In this document: piece by piece, positions 52,839 through 62,487 of the stretch
How the letters are laid out: every line of letters starts with the position of its first letter
How positions within the stretch are numbered: position 1 is the first letter of the stretch
Origin: an uncultured Pelagibacteraceae bacterium
GTDB taxonomy: Bacteria; Pseudomonadota; Alphaproteobacteria; Pelagibacterales; Pelagibacteraceae
DNA length: 64,000 nucleotides
Direction of reading: 5' to 3'
NCBI GenBank assembly: GCA_902532195.1
Contig: CACAHE010000005.1
Span: 21,833 to 85,832 of the forward strand
Notes under the pieces: generated by a model
What the model was told of the DNA's origin: nothing
The model's input: the letters and a program-made list of their open reading frames with translations, nothing else
The model's database searches: none
Program-made: the position numbers and the translations under genes

Positions 52839-55490
52839 ATGGAACATTTATTTTTATCTCTACTTGTTTTAATTATGATAGTCGCTTTGGCATCAGGCTT
52901 TCCTGTTGCTTTTGCATTACCAGGTTCAGCTATTATTTCAATAGGTGCTGCAGCTTTCTTCGGATATCTTTTTGAAGGGGATGCGGGCGCATATTACGCA
53001 ACTGATGGACCAATAGAATGGTTAACCGCAGGGATTACAAATTTCAGGAGTAATTATTGGGATGTAGAAACTGATACTTTGATTGCAATACCTTTATTTA
53101 TTTTTATGGGGATAATGTTGCAAAAATCTAAAATTGCAGAAGATCTTTTGGTAACTATGGGTCAATTGTTTGGTCCTATTCCAGGAGGACTTGGAATTTC
53201 AGTAATTTTTGTTGGAGCATTACTTGCAGCAACTACAGGAATAGTTGGAGCAACTGTAATTGCAATGGGCTTGATTTCATTGCCTACTATGTTGAATAAT
53301 AAATATGATAGAAGTCTTGCAAGTGGAATAGTTTGTTCATCCGGAACACTTGGACAAATAATTCCTCCATCAATTGTTTTAATTATAATTGCAGACCAAT
53401 TAGCTAGTGCTGCTGATGTAGCTAATACAATGAGACAGGCAGACTATAAATTAATTACAGGTGAATTTAATATGCCTGGCGAGTTTAGGGTAGGCTCTAC
53501 TAGCGCTGGAGATATGTTTCTTGGAGCATTACTACCTGGTTTAGTATTAGTTGGTTTGTATATGTTGTATGTATTTGTATATGCAAGATTAAATCCAAAA
53601 GCAGCTCCTCCTGTTCCATTTAAAGGTACATTTGATTTTAAATTTTGGATGAAAGTTATAATGGTAATAATCCCACCACTTGCATTAATATTTGCAGTTC
53701 TTGGATCTATATTAATGGGTATTGCAACAGTAAACCAAGCTGGTTCTATTGGTGCGATAGGAGCGACTATAATGGCTGGATATCGTCTGCATCAAGGTAA
53801 AAAGGATGCATATTATCCATTACTAATATCTGTTTTAGCTTTAATTCCAATTTTTTATATTTCAAATAATTATAATTTAAATATTAAAGCAATAGAAACT
53901 AGAAACTTAACTGCAATTTTAATAACAGGTTTTTTTACTTTAATTTTTTTAATAGGTATAATTTGGAGCTTTTGGAGATCTTATAAAGTTGATAACGTTT
54001 TAAAAGAAGTTGTTACTGAAACTTGTGTAACTACTTCGATGGTATTTATAATTCTTTTAGGTGCAGCGATGTTAACTTCAGGTTTTAGAGCTTTTGGAGG
54101 TGAAGAATTAGTTAGAGATTTTTTACAAGATTTACCAGGAGGATTTTGGACTCAATTTATTGTTGTTATGATAGTAATTTTTCTTTTGGGTTTCTTTCTT
54201 GATTTTATAGAAATTGCTGTAGTTGTTGTACCTATTATTGCACCAATATTATTGGCAGAAACAGGAGCTAATGTTAGTGCAATTTGGTTGGGTGTAATGA
54301 TTGGGGTAAATTTACAAACTTCATTTTTAACTCCTCCATTTGGTTTTGCATTATTTTATCTAAAAGGAGTTGCTCCTAAATTTATTACAACTTTAAATAT
54401 ATGGAAAGGCGTAGTTCCTTTCATAGTATTACAATTAGTAGGGCTTGCAATTGTAGGTTTTTATCCAAGTTTAGTAAACTATTTACCCGCTAGAACATAC
54501 CTAACATCTCATGTGGCTCCGCCTCCAATGAACCCTAAGCTTCAACATTGTTTACAAGAATATAAATTTGATATTTATAAAAATGAAGAGCAAAAAATTA
54601 TAGCTGCTATAAAAAGTTTTGAGCAGCTGGTTCCTTCAGATCTTCCTAACGATAAACTAGATATTTTTGAGGAACATTTTGAAAATGCGCTTGGAACTTT
54701 TGCACTGGTTAAAAAACTTCAAAAAACTGAGAAGGATTATAACTTATTTGCTGAAGATTATAGAGACCTTCATTTCAATGTAAGAAAAAAACAGAAAAAA
54801 ATAAGAAAAATAGAATTAAAAATAGAAAAATCAAAAGCAGAAATCAGAAATTTGGAAAAAGATGATTTATCTAAAAAAAATAAAATCGAACTTATAATTG
54901 AAGACTACAATTTAGAAATTGATGAAATAAGAAAACAAATTCCAGAAAATTGGGTGTCTAGAAATAAAGAATTTGAAATTATTCAAAAAGCCAAAAATAC
55001 TCAAACAAAAAGATATAAAAAAAATGTTGATGAAGCATATGATAACCTAGATCAAATAGCCATGTTTATACAAGACCATGAAAAGTTACAAAAACTTTCA
55101 TCTGAAATAAAAAATTTAAAATATGAAATTAATAATAAAAACTATGAAAATTCTATTTCACTTATAGATAACCTTTTTGAAAAACTAGGGGAAATTTCAG
55201 GTACAGAAGAATTTGCAAATAGATTAGATGATTTATATTCTTTACTTGATAGTGAAGAAATAGAAGAAAATAAAATTTCAGACACAAGTTCGGAAGTATT
55301 TGCTTTATTTGCTAAAGAAGTAAAGTGGAGAAAAGATGCATCACAAAATTTAATGCCAGAACTTAAAAAATATAATTTAGTTATTAAGAATAATATAGGT
55401 TTAAGATTACAATCCCGTTTAACAAAAGAACAAGCTAAATTTGTTGCAAGCTGTAACTCTATTCATCGAGATATATCTTTAAATTTCTAA
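52839..55490 (+). CDS. TRAP transporter large permease (DctM-type) with ~319-aa hydrophilic C-terminal extension
   Basis: DctM motifs: ASGFPVAFALPGSAI, GATVIAMGLISLPTML, GTLGQIIPPSIVLIIIADQ, LQTSFLTPPFGFALFYLKG; from N565 onward Lys/Glu/Asn/Ile-rich. Confidence 0.95.
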   Translation: MEHLFLSLLVLIMIVALASGFPVAFALPGSAIISIGAAAFFGYLFEGDAGAYYATDGPIEWLTAGITNFRSNYWDVETDTLIAIPLFIFMGIMLQKSKIAEDLLVTMGQLFGPIPGGLGISVIFVGALLAATTGIVGATVIAMGLISLPTMLNNKYDRSLASGIVCSSGTLGQIIPPSIVLIIIADQLASAADVANTMRQADYKLITGEFNMPGEFRVGSTSAGDMFLGALLPGLVLVGLYMLYVFVYARLNPKAAPPVPFKGTFDFKFWMKVIMVIIPPLALIFAVLGSILMGIATVNQAGSIGAIGATIMAGYRLHQGKKDAYYPLLISVLALIPIFYISNNYNLNIKAIETRNLTAILITGFFTLIFLIGIIWSFWRSYKVDNVLKEVVTETCVTTSMVFIILLGAAMLTSGFRAFGGEELVRDFLQDLPGGFWTQFIVVMIVIFLLGFFLDFIEIAVVVVPIIAPILLAETGANVSAIWLGVMIGVNLQTSFLTPPFGFALFYLKGVAPKFITTLNIWKGVVPFIVLQLVGLAIVGFYPSLVNYLPARTYLTSHVAPPPMNPKLQHCLQEYKFDIYKNEEQKIIAAIKSFEQLVPSDLPNDKLDIFEEHFENALGTFALVKKLQKTEKDYNLFAEDYRDLHFNVRKKQKKIRKIELKIEKSKAEIRNLEKDDLSKKNKIELIIEDYNLEIDEIRKQIPENWVSRNKEFEIIQKAKNTQTKRYKKNVDEAYDNLDQIAMFIQDHEKLQKLSSEIKNLKYEINNKNYENSISLIDNLFEKLGEISGTEEFANRLDDLYSLLDSEEIEENKISDTSSEVFALFAKEVKWRKDASQNLMPELKKYNLVIKNNIGLRLQSRLTKEQAKFVASCNSIHRDISLNF

Positions 55491-55499
55491 TTTAAATAA

Positions 55500-56717
55500 A
55501 TGGAAAAAAATGTTTTACCGATTAAAAAAGCGGTCTTAGTATTTTTTGTATTTGCTTGCGGATATTTTTTATCTTGTCTGTTAAGAGCAATTACTGCAAC
55601 TTTATCACCATTATTAACTTCGGAGTTTAATTTATTAGCTGGAGATTTAGGACTTTTAGCTGGAGGATATTTTTTAGGATTTGCATCAATGCAAATACCA
55701 CTTGGATATTTACTTGATAAACATGGTCCAAAAAAAATTGTTTCCTCATTTTTATTAATAGCAATAATTGGTACAGTAGCTTTTGCTTTAGCTCAAAATT
55801 TTGCAGGTTTACTTATATCAAGAATTTTAATTGGAGTTGGAGTTAGTGCATGTTTAATGGGACCTTTAACCGGTTACAGAATTTGGTTTGCAGATGAATA
55901 TCAGCAAAGAGGAAACTCATGGATGTTGATGATAGCTTCTACTGGATTTGTTTTTTCAACATTACCTGTTCAAGTTTTATTACCAATTTTTGGCTGGAGA
56001 TGGATTTTTGGAGGAATAAGTTTTTTAATATTTTTTGTTATAATATTAACATTATTTTTTATTCCTTCATGGAAAAAAGAAGAAGATAATAATGATCAAA
56101 AAAATATTGGATCATTATCAGATGTTTGGAAAAATAAATTTTTTAGAAGCACGATACCACTAGGATTATTTAACTATGGAGGTATCATGGCAGTTCAAAC
56201 ATTATGGGCTGGTCCATGGATGATTAGAGTTGCAGGTTATGATCCTGTAGAGAGTGCAACGGGACTTTTTTGGATAAATACAACTATGTTAATAGCATTT
56301 TTTGTCTGGGGTTATATTTTACCTAAAATTAATAAGTTAGGCTTAGACACAATGAAATTAATGAAATTTGGATTGCCAATCAGCTATTTATCTTTACTTG
56401 CAATTATTGTTTCAGGCGAAAATGCAGGAGCAATGCATTTTATAATCTATATATTTACTTCAATTGTTTTAACGCTTGCCCAACCTGCGGTTGCCATGCG
56501 ATTTTCAACTAATTTAGCAGGTAAATCACTCACATCATTTAATTTACTTATTTTTTTAGGTACTTTCATAATGCAATGGGGAATCGGATTGATTATAGAT
56601 TTATCTCAATTTTTAGGCAGAGAAGAAATTCAAAGTTTTCAAATATCATTTTTTGTTTATTTAGTGATTTGTGTTCTGTGTTATTTATATTTTATATTGA
56701 ATAATAAAAATGGATAA
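55500..56717 (+). CDS. MFS transporter
   Basis: 12-TM pattern; YLLDKHGPKKIVSSFLLIAIIGTVAFA; ARILIGVGVSACLMGPLTGYRIWF-like segment. Confidence 0.92.
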   Translation: MEKNVLPIKKAVLVFFVFACGYFLSCLLRAITATLSPLLTSEFNLLAGDLGLLAGGYFLGFASMQIPLGYLLDKHGPKKIVSSFLLIAIIGTVAFALAQNFAGLLISRILIGVGVSACLMGPLTGYRIWFADEYQQRGNSWMLMIASTGFVFSTLPVQVLLPIFGWRWIFGGISFLIFFVIILTLFFIPSWKKEEDNNDQKNIGSLSDVWKNKFFRSTIPLGLFNYGGIMAVQTLWAGPWMIRVAGYDPVESATGLFWINTTMLIAFFVWGYILPKINKLGLDTMKLMKFGLPISYLSLLAIIVSGENAGAMHFIIYIFTSIVLTLAQPAVAMRFSTNLAGKSLTSFNLLIFLGTFIMQWGIGLIIDLSQFLGREEIQSFQISFFVYLVICVLCYLYFILNNKNG

Positions 56718-57522
56718 AAAAAAAATGTATATCTGGTCTATAGTTAGTTTAGTAGTTTTAATTTACTTAATTATTACATTTATATTATATTTCTCTCAAA
56801 GAAGTTTACTATATCATCCTACAGAAAATAATTATTCTGGAGATAAACTTACAGTTTCAATTGATAAAATTAAAATTAAAAATGACGATAACATTGAACT
56901 ACTAGCTTGGTATCATGAAAAAGATATAGAAAAATATAAAACTATTCTTTTTTTACATGGCAACGCTGGATCTTTAGAAAATAGGATACACAAAATTAAT
57001 CATTTTAATGATATGGATGTAAATTTTTTAATTATTTCATGGAGAGGATTTAGTGGTAATAAAGGTCAACCAACAGAAAAAGGTCTTTATAATGATGCAA
57101 AGAGTGGAGTTGATTGGCTAAAAAATAAAGGAATTAGTCTAGAAAATATTATAATTTATGGAGAGTCGTTAGGAACAGGTATAGCTACTGAAATTGCTCA
57201 AAATAATAATTTTGCAGGTGTAATTTTAGAATCGCCCTTCACTTCAATGGTAGCTGCTGGCAAATCTAAGTACCCAATATTTCCTATAAAGTTGCTTCTT
57301 AAAGATAAATATGAAAGTGACAAAAAAATTAAAAATATAAAATCTCCCGTTTTAATTATGCATGGTGAAGCAGATAATATAGTTCCATTTTGGATGGGTA
57401 AAAAGTTATATGAATTAGCAAATCAGCCCAAGTATTCATATTTTCCTAAATACGACGATCATATGATGGATTTTAATGAAGATTTAATAAATGTAATAAG
57501 AAAATTTCTTAATAGTATTTAA
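56710..57522 (+). CDS. Alpha/beta hydrolase (BEM46/YfhR-like)
   Basis: N-terminal TM; FLHGNAGSLENR; IIYGESLGTGIA; LIMHGEADNIVP. Confidence 0.92.
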   Translation: MDKKKMYIWSIVSLVVLIYLIITFILYFSQRSLLYHPTENNYSGDKLTVSIDKIKIKNDDNIELLAWYHEKDIEKYKTILFLHGNAGSLENRIHKINHFNDMDVNFLIISWRGFSGNKGQPTEKGLYNDAKSGVDWLKNKGISLENIIIYGESLGTGIATEIAQNNNFAGVILESPFTSMVAAGKSKYPIFPIKLLLKDKYESDKKIKNIKSPVLIMHGEADNIVPFWMGKKLYELANQPKYSYFPKYDDHMMDFNEDLINVIRKFLNSI

Positions 57523-58436
57523 TTTTTTTGAATAAAAGCATGCGCAAATTTTTCTGCATCAAAGCTTTCAAAATCATCCTCTTTTTCGCCAAGACCTAGA
57601 CCAATTATTGGAAGTTTATATTTTTTTGAAAGTGCAATAAGTATTCCACCTTTTGCTGTGCCATCAAGTTTTGTCATAATTATTCCAGTAAGTGAAAAAA
57701 TTTTATTAAATTCTTCAACTTGCGAAATAATATTTTGACCAGAAGTAGCATCTAAAATTAAAATTACTTCATTAGGGGCATTTTGATCATGTTTCTTTAA
57801 AACATTTCCAATTTTTTTATATTCATCCATTAAGTTTTTCTTATTTTGTAATCTTCCTGCAGTATCTATTAATAATGTATTTATCTTATTATTTTTTGAA
57901 TATTCTATAGCTTTATAAGCCACTGACGCTGGATCAGATCCTGCGGCAGATTTAATAATATCAACTTTAATTCTATTTGCCCATTGTTCTAATTGTTCTA
58001 TTGCTGCTGCTCTAAAAGTATCACATGCAGAAAAAAGTACTTTATTTCCATTACCTAAAAATTTTTTTCCGATTTTTCCAATAGTTGTTGTTTTACCAAC
58101 ACCATTAACGCCAGAAATCAGAATAACATTTAAATAATTTTTTTTTTCAAAGAAATCTTTTTTCTCTAATGGTTGCATAAGAGAAACAATGTAATCTTTT
58201 AAAATGTTATTTACTTCATCAATTATATTTAAATTAGGATCTATTTTTTTCTGAGAAATTTTCTCTCTTATTACTTCAGCAGAATCGGTCCCCACATCTG
58301 AACTAATCAAAAATTCTTCAATTTCATTTAATGTTTTATCATCTATTTCTTTTTTAATTATTATTTCTTTCAAACCTGCAGCAAAATTAGTTGCACTTTT
58401 CCTAAATCCAGATTTAAATTTATCTAATATTCCCAT
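57519..58436 (-). CDS. ftsY: Signal recognition particle receptor FtsY
   Basis: ISGVNGVGKTTTIGKI, ACDTFRAAAIEQLEQW, IDTAGRLQNKKNLMDE, TKLDGTAKGG. Confidence 0.97.
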   Translation of the reverse strand: MGILDKFKSGFRKSATNFAAGLKEIIIKKEIDDKTLNEIEEFLISSDVGTDSAEVIREKISQKKIDPNLNIIDEVNNILKDYIVSLMQPLEKKDFFEKKNYLNVILISGVNGVGKTTTIGKIGKKFLGNGNKVLFSACDTFRAAAIEQLEQWANRIKVDIIKSAAGSDPASVAYKAIEYSKNNKINTLLIDTAGRLQNKKNLMDEYKKIGNVLKKHDQNAPNEVILILDATSGQNIISQVEEFNKIFSLTGIIMTKLDGTAKGGILIALSKKYKLPIIGLGLGEKEDDFESFDAEKFAHAFIQKN

Positions 58437-59261
58437 TTAAATTTTAACTGTTATTTCCTCTATTTCAGATACTGGGCCTTTCATATAAATTGTATTTTTT
58501 GAATCAATTTCGATTGATAAAATACCTAAAGAAAATTCAATGTTTATTTTCGATTTTTTCATACCATTTAATTTAGCTGCGTAGGCAGTTGCACAAGCTG
58601 CAGTCCCACAGGCTTTAGTTAAGCCCGCTCCTCTCTCCCATACTTTGATTTTTATATGATCATCCTTAATTATTTTTGCAAGGGTAACATTGCATCTTTC
58701 AGGAAATAATTTACTATTTTCTATTTCGGGCCCTAATTTTTTTATGTCAAAGATATCAATATCATTAATAAAAAAAATTACATGTGGATTTCCAACATTA
58801 ACTGCAGTTCCACCAATAAATTCATTATTCTTTTCATCTAAAATTTTTATTTTTAAATTTTTTGTTTCTAATTCTTTACTTAAAGGTATTTCATTCCAAT
58901 TTGTTTTTGGAATTCCAATTTTTGTTTCTACTATTTTTTCTTCATAAATTTTAGATTGTAAATTTCCTGAAGATGTCCATACTTCAATTTCATTTTTATT
59001 TTTTTCTTTAGATAAAAAGTATGCAACACATCTAGTACCATTCCCACAAGCTCCAGACTTGCTTCCATCAGAATTATAAAATTCTAAGCCAGCATCTGTA
59101 TTTCTATTTTTTTTAATAAAAATTAATTGATCACATCCAATAAAATTTCGATCACATATTTTAATTATTTGTTCTTTATTTAAATCTAAATGTTTTGATC
59201 TTTCGTCAATGATGACGAAATCATTGCCAAGACCATCCATTTTATAAGCTTTAAATTCCAT
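58437..59261 (-). CDS. dapF: Diaminopimelate epimerase
   Basis: KMDGLGNDFVIID, YNSDGSKSGACGNGTRC, RGAGLTKACGTAACATA. Confidence 0.97.
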   Translation of the reverse strand: MEFKAYKMDGLGNDFVIIDERSKHLDLNKEQIIKICDRNFIGCDQLIFIKKNRNTDAGLEFYNSDGSKSGACGNGTRCVAYFLSKEKNKNEIEVWTSSGNLQSKIYEEKIVETKIGIPKTNWNEIPLSKELETKNLKIKILDEKNNEFIGGTAVNVGNPHVIFFINDIDIFDIKKLGPEIENSKLFPERCNVTLAKIIKDDHIKIKVWERGAGLTKACGTAACATAYAAKLNGMKKSKINIEFSLGILSIEIDSKNTIYMKGPVSEIEEITVKI

Positions 59262-59317
59262 ATATTTAAATACTTAACTTATTTATTGACTTTTTGAACC
59301 TCTATTATAATTTGCAT

Positions 59318-59409
59318 CAGTTTCCGCAAAATACAGCAATTTGCGGTGTCTTTGGATACAAAGAGATCGACACCAGTCAGCGAGGGTTCGCCCACTGGTG
59401 CGATAACTG
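59318..59409 (+). ncRNA. Candidate structured 5' leader RNA of ffh
   Basis: Closing stem CAGTT(59318-22)/AACTG(59405-09) around three hairpins: CCGCAAA/TTTGCGG (59324-30/59340-46), CTTTG/CAAAG (59350-54/59359-63), CACCAGT/ACTGGTG (59371-77/59394-400) with inner GCGA/TCGC; ends 12 nt before the ffh ATG. Confidence 0.55.
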
Positions 59410-59421
59410 CTGGAAAAAAAT

Positions 59422-60780
59422 ATGTTTGAAAATTTAACAAATAAGTTTGAGGAAATTTTTTCTTCATTAAAAAAGGCTCCTTCTCTAGATGAAAAGCAAG
59501 TCGAAGAAGGCTTACGAAGTATTAGGCAAGCTTTACTTGAAGCAGATGTAACTTTGGAAGTAGTAAAAGAATTTATTAACAAAGTTAAGCCAAAAATGCT
59601 TGGTCAAGAAATAATTAGATCTACATCTCCTGGAGAAATGGTAGTCAAAATAGTCTATGATGAAATTGTTTCTTTTTTAGGTGATAGTAACCAACAAATA
59701 AATTTAAATAAAGTTCCACCTGTTCCAATAATGGTGGTTGGTCTACAGGGATCAGGCAAAACAACAACTTCTGCAAAAATTGCAAAATTTTTAGAAAAAA
59801 ATAATAAAAAAAAAGTTATGATGGCAAGTCTTGATATTTATAGGCCTGCAGCTCAAGAACAACTTAAATTATTAGGTGAGCAAAATAATATAAATACACT
59901 ACCAATAATTGAAGGACAGTTGCCATCAGATATTTGCCATCGAGCTATAAACGCTGCAAATTTAAATGGTTCTGAAATTATAATCTTTGATACTGCCGGC
60001 AGAACACAAATAGATTTACAAATGATGAGTGAAATAAAACAAATTGAAAATATTATTAATCCTGCGGAGGTACTTCTAATTGCCGATTCATTAACTGGCC
60101 AAGTTGCAGCTAATGTTGCAAAGGAGTTTAAAAATACAGTTAAACTTACTGGGATAGTTCTTACTAGGTCAGATGGTGATGGTAGAGGTGGAGCAGCCTT
60201 AAGTATGAAGTATGTATCAAATGTCCCTATCAAATTTTTAGGTGTAGGAGAAAAAATTGATAATCTAGAAGCATTTCATCCAGATAGAATTGCAAATCGA
60301 ATACTGGGGATGGGAGATATTGTAAGTTTAGTTGAGAAAGCATCAGAAGATTTAGACCAAGAAAAATTAAAAAAAACTGAAGAAAAATTAAAAAAAGGTC
60401 AATTTTCTCTTGAAGATTATTTATCACAATTGAAACAAATGAAAAAAATGGGTGGAATAGAAGGTGTAATGTCTTTTTTACCAGGAGTTTCAAAAATTAA
60501 ATCTCAAATGGATAATGCGGGTGTTGATGAAAAAATAATTACTCAAAACGAAGCAGTAATTTTGTCAATGACAAAAAAAGAAAGAGAAAATCCTAAAATA
60601 ATAGATGGATCAAGAAAAAAAAGAATTGCTAATGGCTCTGGCACAGATATAGCCACTATCAATAAATTGTTAAAGCAATTTAAAATGATGTCTGAAATGA
60701 TGAAAAAGATGTCAAAGGGAAATACAAAGGGTATGGCTGAGAAAGGAATTCCACCAGAACTTTTTAATCAACTAAAATAA
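59422..60780 (+). CDS. ffh: Signal recognition particle protein Ffh
   Basis: [55 protein letters not shown]; Met-rich C-terminal M domain. Confidence 0.98.
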   Translation: MFENLTNKFEEIFSSLKKAPSLDEKQVEEGLRSIRQALLEADVTLEVVKEFINKVKPKMLGQEIIRSTSPGEMVVKIVYDEIVSFLGDSNQQINLNKVPPVPIMVVGLQGSGKTTTSAKIAKFLEKNNKKKVMMASLDIYRPAAQEQLKLLGEQNNINTLPIIEGQLPSDICHRAINAANLNGSEIIIFDTAGRTQIDLQMMSEIKQIENIINPAEVLLIADSLTGQVAANVAKEFKNTVKLTGIVLTRSDGDGRGGAALSMKYVSNVPIKFLGVGEKIDNLEAFHPDRIANRILGMGDIVSLVEKASEDLDQEKLKKTEEKLKKGQFSLEDYLSQLKQMKKMGGIEGVMSFLPGVSKIKSQMDNAGVDEKIITQNEAVILSMTKKERENPKIIDGSRKKRIANGSGTDIATINKLLKQFKMMSEMMKKMSKGNTKGMAEKGIPPELFNQLK

Positions 60781-60793
60781 AAAAGGAGTAAAG

Positions 60794-61210
60794 ATGTTAA
60801 AAATGAGATTATCAATGGGAGGAACTAGGAAAAGGCCCATATATAAAATAGTAGTAGCAGACAGTAGATTTGCAAGGGATGGAAGATTTATAGAAAAACT
60901 AGGTTTTTTTAATCCATTGCTTCCAAAAGAAAAAAAAGAAAGAGTCGGTTTAGAATCCGAAAGAATTAAGTATTGGCTTAGCCAAGGTGCACAACCAACA
61001 ATTAGAGTAGCTAGAATTCTAGGTGAAAATAAAATTATTCCAATGCCAAAGAATAGCAACAATCCACTTAAAGCTGTTCCAAAAAAAGACAGAAAAAAAG
61101 AAGAAAAAGCTGAAACACCTAAAGAAGCACCTAAGGCAGAAGAGAAAAAAGCTGAAACACCTAAAGAAGCACCTAAGGCAGAAGAGAAAAAAGAGGAAAA
61201 TAAAAAGTAA
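60794..61210 (+). CDS. rpsP: Ribosomal protein S16 with repeat-containing charged C-terminus
   Basis: [47 protein letters not shown] upstream. Confidence 0.97.
   Translation: MLKMRLSMGGTRKRPIYKIVVADSRFARDGRFIEKLGFFNPLLPKEKKERVGLESERIKYWLSQGAQPTIRVARILGENKIIPMPKNSNNPLKAVPKKDRKKEEKAETPKEAPKAEEKKAETPKEAPKAEEKKEENKK
61109..61192 (+). repeat. Perfect tandem duplication, 2 x 42 bp, inside rpsP tail
   Basis: gctgaaacacctaaagaagcacctaaggcagaagagaaaaaa at 61109-61150 and 61151-61192, encoding [14 protein letters not shown] twice. Confidence 0.97.
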
Positions 61211-61896
61211 TGTTTTTAGCTCGAGTATTTACTTTATATCCAGAAATTTTTCCCGGACCTTTAAATAAAGGTTTGTATGGAAAAGCTATGTCTGAAAATA
61301 TTTGGGATTTAAAAACTATAAATATTAGAGATTATACAACTGATAAACATAAAACTGTGGACGATACTCCATATGGGGGTGGTTCTGGAATGTTAATTAA
61401 ACCCGATGTACTCGGATCTTCACTAGATAAAAATTTAAAAACTGGTGAAAAAATAATTTATTTTAGTCCAAAAGGTAAGTTATTTAACCAATCTATTGCA
61501 AAAAAAATATCTAAGCTTTCAGTTATAAATTTAATTTGTGGAAGTTTTGAAGGAGTTGACCAAAGAGTAATTGACTCAAGAAATATAGAAGAAGTAAGTA
61601 TCGGGGATTTTGTATTATCTGGCGGAGAAACTGCCGTATTTATTTTTCTTGATGCTGTTTTAAGATTAATTCCAGGAGTTGTTGGAAACAATTATTCGAT
61701 AGAAGAAGAAAGTTTTGAAAATGGGCTTTTAGAATATCCCCAGTACACAAAACCTCAAATATGGGAGAAAAAAAGTGTACCCGAAGTACTTTTATCAGGA
61801 GATCATGCTAAAATTAAAGACTGGCGTTTATCTCAATCTGAGGCTATAACACGCGACCGAAGACCAGATTTGTGGCAAAAATATAAAAAGGATTAA
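61210..61896 (+). CDS. trmD: tRNA (guanine37-N1)-methyltransferase
   Basis: [60 protein letters not shown]. Confidence 0.97.
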   Translation: MFLARVFTLYPEIFPGPLNKGLYGKAMSENIWDLKTINIRDYTTDKHKTVDDTPYGGGSGMLIKPDVLGSSLDKNLKTGEKIIYFSPKGKLFNQSIAKKISKLSVINLICGSFEGVDQRVIDSRNIEEVSIGDFVLSGGETAVFIFLDAVLRLIPGVVGNNYSIEEESFENGLLEYPQYTKPQIWEKKSVPEVLLSGDHAKIKDWRLSQSEAITRDRRPDLWQKYKKD

Positions 61897-61912
61897 ATTG
61901 ATAAGTTTAAGC

Positions 61913-62476
61913 ATGAAAAATATTGAAGAGATAAATCTAGCTATTGTAAAAAAAATATCAGCAGAAAAAAAATTGCCAAATTTTTTTCCTGGAGATATTG
62001 TGAAAGTAGGCGTTAAAATAACTGAGGGCAAAAGAGATCGAATACAGTATTTCGAAGGAGTTTGTATTGCTAAAAAAAATAGAGATATAAATTCATCTTT
62101 CACAGTCAGGAAAATTTCATTTGGAGAAGGAGTTGAAAGAACATTTGCTTTATATAGTCCAATAGTAAATTCAATTAAGGTTATTAGATCTGGGAAAGTT
62201 AGACGAGCTAAGTTATATTATTTAAGAGATAGAACAGGAAAATCTGCGAGAATAGCTGAAAAAATAAAAAAGAAAATTGGAATTGAATTAGAAGTAAAAT
62301 CTGAGCAAGTTAGCGATGAAAATTTAGCACCCGCTGAAGATAAAAAATTACCAGAAAAAGTAAAAGTAGAATCAGAAACTTCTGAAACTTTAAAAGTTAA
62401 AGGTAAAAAAGAAGATGTTTCTAAAGAGGCCTCAAAAACTGAAGTAAAAAAAGAAAGCTCTAAAAAGAAAAAATAA
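61913..62476 (+). CDS. rplS: Ribosomal protein L19 with charged C-terminal tail (ORF track starts at TTG 61898)
   Basis: [36 protein letters not shown]…[52 protein letters not shown]. Confidence 0.95.
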   Translation: MKNIEEINLAIVKKISAEKKLPNFFPGDIVKVGVKITEGKRDRIQYFEGVCIAKKNRDINSSFTVRKISFGEGVERTFALYSPIVNSIKVIRSGKVRRAKLYYLRDRTGKSARIAEKIKKKIGIELEVKSEQVSDENLAPAEDKKLPEKVKVESETSETLKVKGKKEDVSKEASKTEVKKESSKKKK

Positions 62477-62487
62477 TTTTTTTCTAA

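Noticed and set aside
59318-59409. Possibility that the ffh leader is the SRP (4.5S) RNA gene
   Set aside because: I could not find the conserved SRP apical domain, and the fold is multi-hairpin rather than one long helix.
59279-59582. Minus-strand ORFs of 62 and 99 aa across the ffh leader and start
   Set aside because: They lie antisense to ffh and to the palindromic RNA structure; low-complexity translations with no family resemblance.
61023-61268. Overlapping +1-frame ORF in the rpsP tail
   Set aside because: Out-of-frame reading of the 42-bp repeat in the real rpsP; Lys/Leu-rich artefact.
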